A stretch of DNA of 6,014 nt from Gammaproteobacteria bacterium (lineage in GTDB: Bacteria; Pseudomonadota; Gammaproteobacteria; Pseudomonadales; UBA3067). Positions 5,699-6,014 of this stretch are shown in pieces. A program made the translations under genes and the position numbers. Numbering within the stretch: position 1 is the first letter of the stretch; every line of letters starts with the position of its first letter. The notes beneath the pieces were generated by a model. The model made no database searches. It saw nothing but the letters and a program-made list of their open reading frames with translations, and was not told the DNA's origin. The stretch lies in NCBI GenBank assembly GCA_019090565.1, contig JAHRVS010000340.1, forward strand, positions 1 through 6,014. Reading direction: 5' to 3'.

Positions 5699-6014
5699 AT
5701 GCAACAATATCAAGATAGTACGGCACCGGAATGGTTTATAAAGGCAGTCAATACGCCCTATGCCGATAAGTACATTGATGTCGATGGAAGTAAAATCCAC
5801 TATCAGCACTGGCGCAACGAGGGCGAAAAACAAGGCCTTTTACTGGTTCATGGTGGTGGCGCCCATTCACACTGGTGGGATTTCATTGCTCCTTCCTTTC
5901 TTGAAGAGTTCAATGTTGCGGCTATTGATATCAGCGGAATGGGCGATAGCGAGCACCGCAGCCAATACACCCTCGACCTTTTTGCAAAAGAAATCATTTC
6001 TGTTTGTGAAGATG
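5699..6014 (+). CDS. Alpha/beta-hydrolase fold protein, N-terminal 105 residues (3' end outside window)
   Basis: The visible 105 residues show the start of an alpha/beta-hydrolase: strand-forming YIDVDGSKIHYQHW (25-38), LLLVHGGGAHSHWWDF (47-62) with the HGGG oxyanion-hole loop at 51-54, and VAAIDISGMGDSEH (73-86), the strand and glycine-rich turn after beta-4. The nucleophile elbow (G-x-S-x-G) and the catalytic Asp and His lie beyond the window, so the substrate (ester, lipid, epoxide or haloalkane) cannot be told. There is no signal peptide, so it is probably cytoplasmic. ATG at 5699-5701 has AGGA six bases upstream. The PsrA-type inverted repeat in its promoter hints at a role in lipid or fatty-acid metabolism. 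It is transcribed away from the cyclic-di-GMP genes and is probably a separate unit. Confidence 0.88.
   Translation, partial: MQQYQDSTAPEWFIKAVNTPYADKYIDVDGSKIHYQHWRNEGEKQGLLLVHGGGAHSHWWDFIAPSFLEEFNVAAIDISGMGDSEHRSQYTLDLFAKEIISVCED

Overview
The window looks like an ordinary chromosomal stretch of a free-living, probably aquatic, gammaproteobacterium. I infer this from the moderate base composition, the two large cyclic-di-GMP enzymes, a PsrA-type fatty-acid operator motif and a -24/-12 promoter. No gene here fixes the genus.

Layout from left to right. (1) Bases 1-236 hold the 3' end of a plus-strand gene with a very histidine-rich C-terminal region. It ends at a hairpin terminator (252-280) shared with the convergent gene that follows. 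(2) Bases 260-784, minus strand, encode a 174-residue helical protein I do not recognise. Its upstream region carries a good sigma-54 -24/-12 element (873-889) and, further upstream, three copies of AAGCGGCA at a distance typical of activator sites. (3) Bases 1192-2448, plus strand, encode a six-TM membrane diguanylate cyclase (GGEEF with an intact RxxD I-site). (4) A 158-base convergent gap (2449-2606) has no convincing terminator. (5) Bases 2607-4754, minus strand, encode a 715-residue REC-PAS-GGDEF-EAL response regulator. (6) Bases 4745-5140, minus strand, encode a stand-alone HPt phosphotransfer protein. It lies directly upstream of the response regulator gene and overlaps it by 10 bases. 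(7) A 558-base divergent intergenic region (5141-5698) holds a degenerate tRNA-Thr(UGU)-like sequence (5201-5282), then a perfect 9-2-9 inverted repeat (5629-5648) matching the PsrA/TetR-type operator pattern. (8) From 5699 to the window end runs the 5' part of an alpha/beta-hydrolase gene.

How the genes may work together: the core is a cyclic-di-GMP control locus. The HPt protein and the response regulator form the last two steps of a phosphorelay whose hybrid kinase is not in the window. The response regulator keeps all expected EAL catalytic residues and has a degenerate GGDEF motif (GSDEF) without an I-site, so it is most likely a phosphodiesterase. The convergent membrane cyclase would make the same second messenger. 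Most novel in my reading are a short Cys/His-rich insertion replacing the I-site in the GGDEF domain of the response regulator, the sigma-54-type control region of the unknown protein, and the tRNA-like remnant. I see no mobile element, CRISPR array or defence system.
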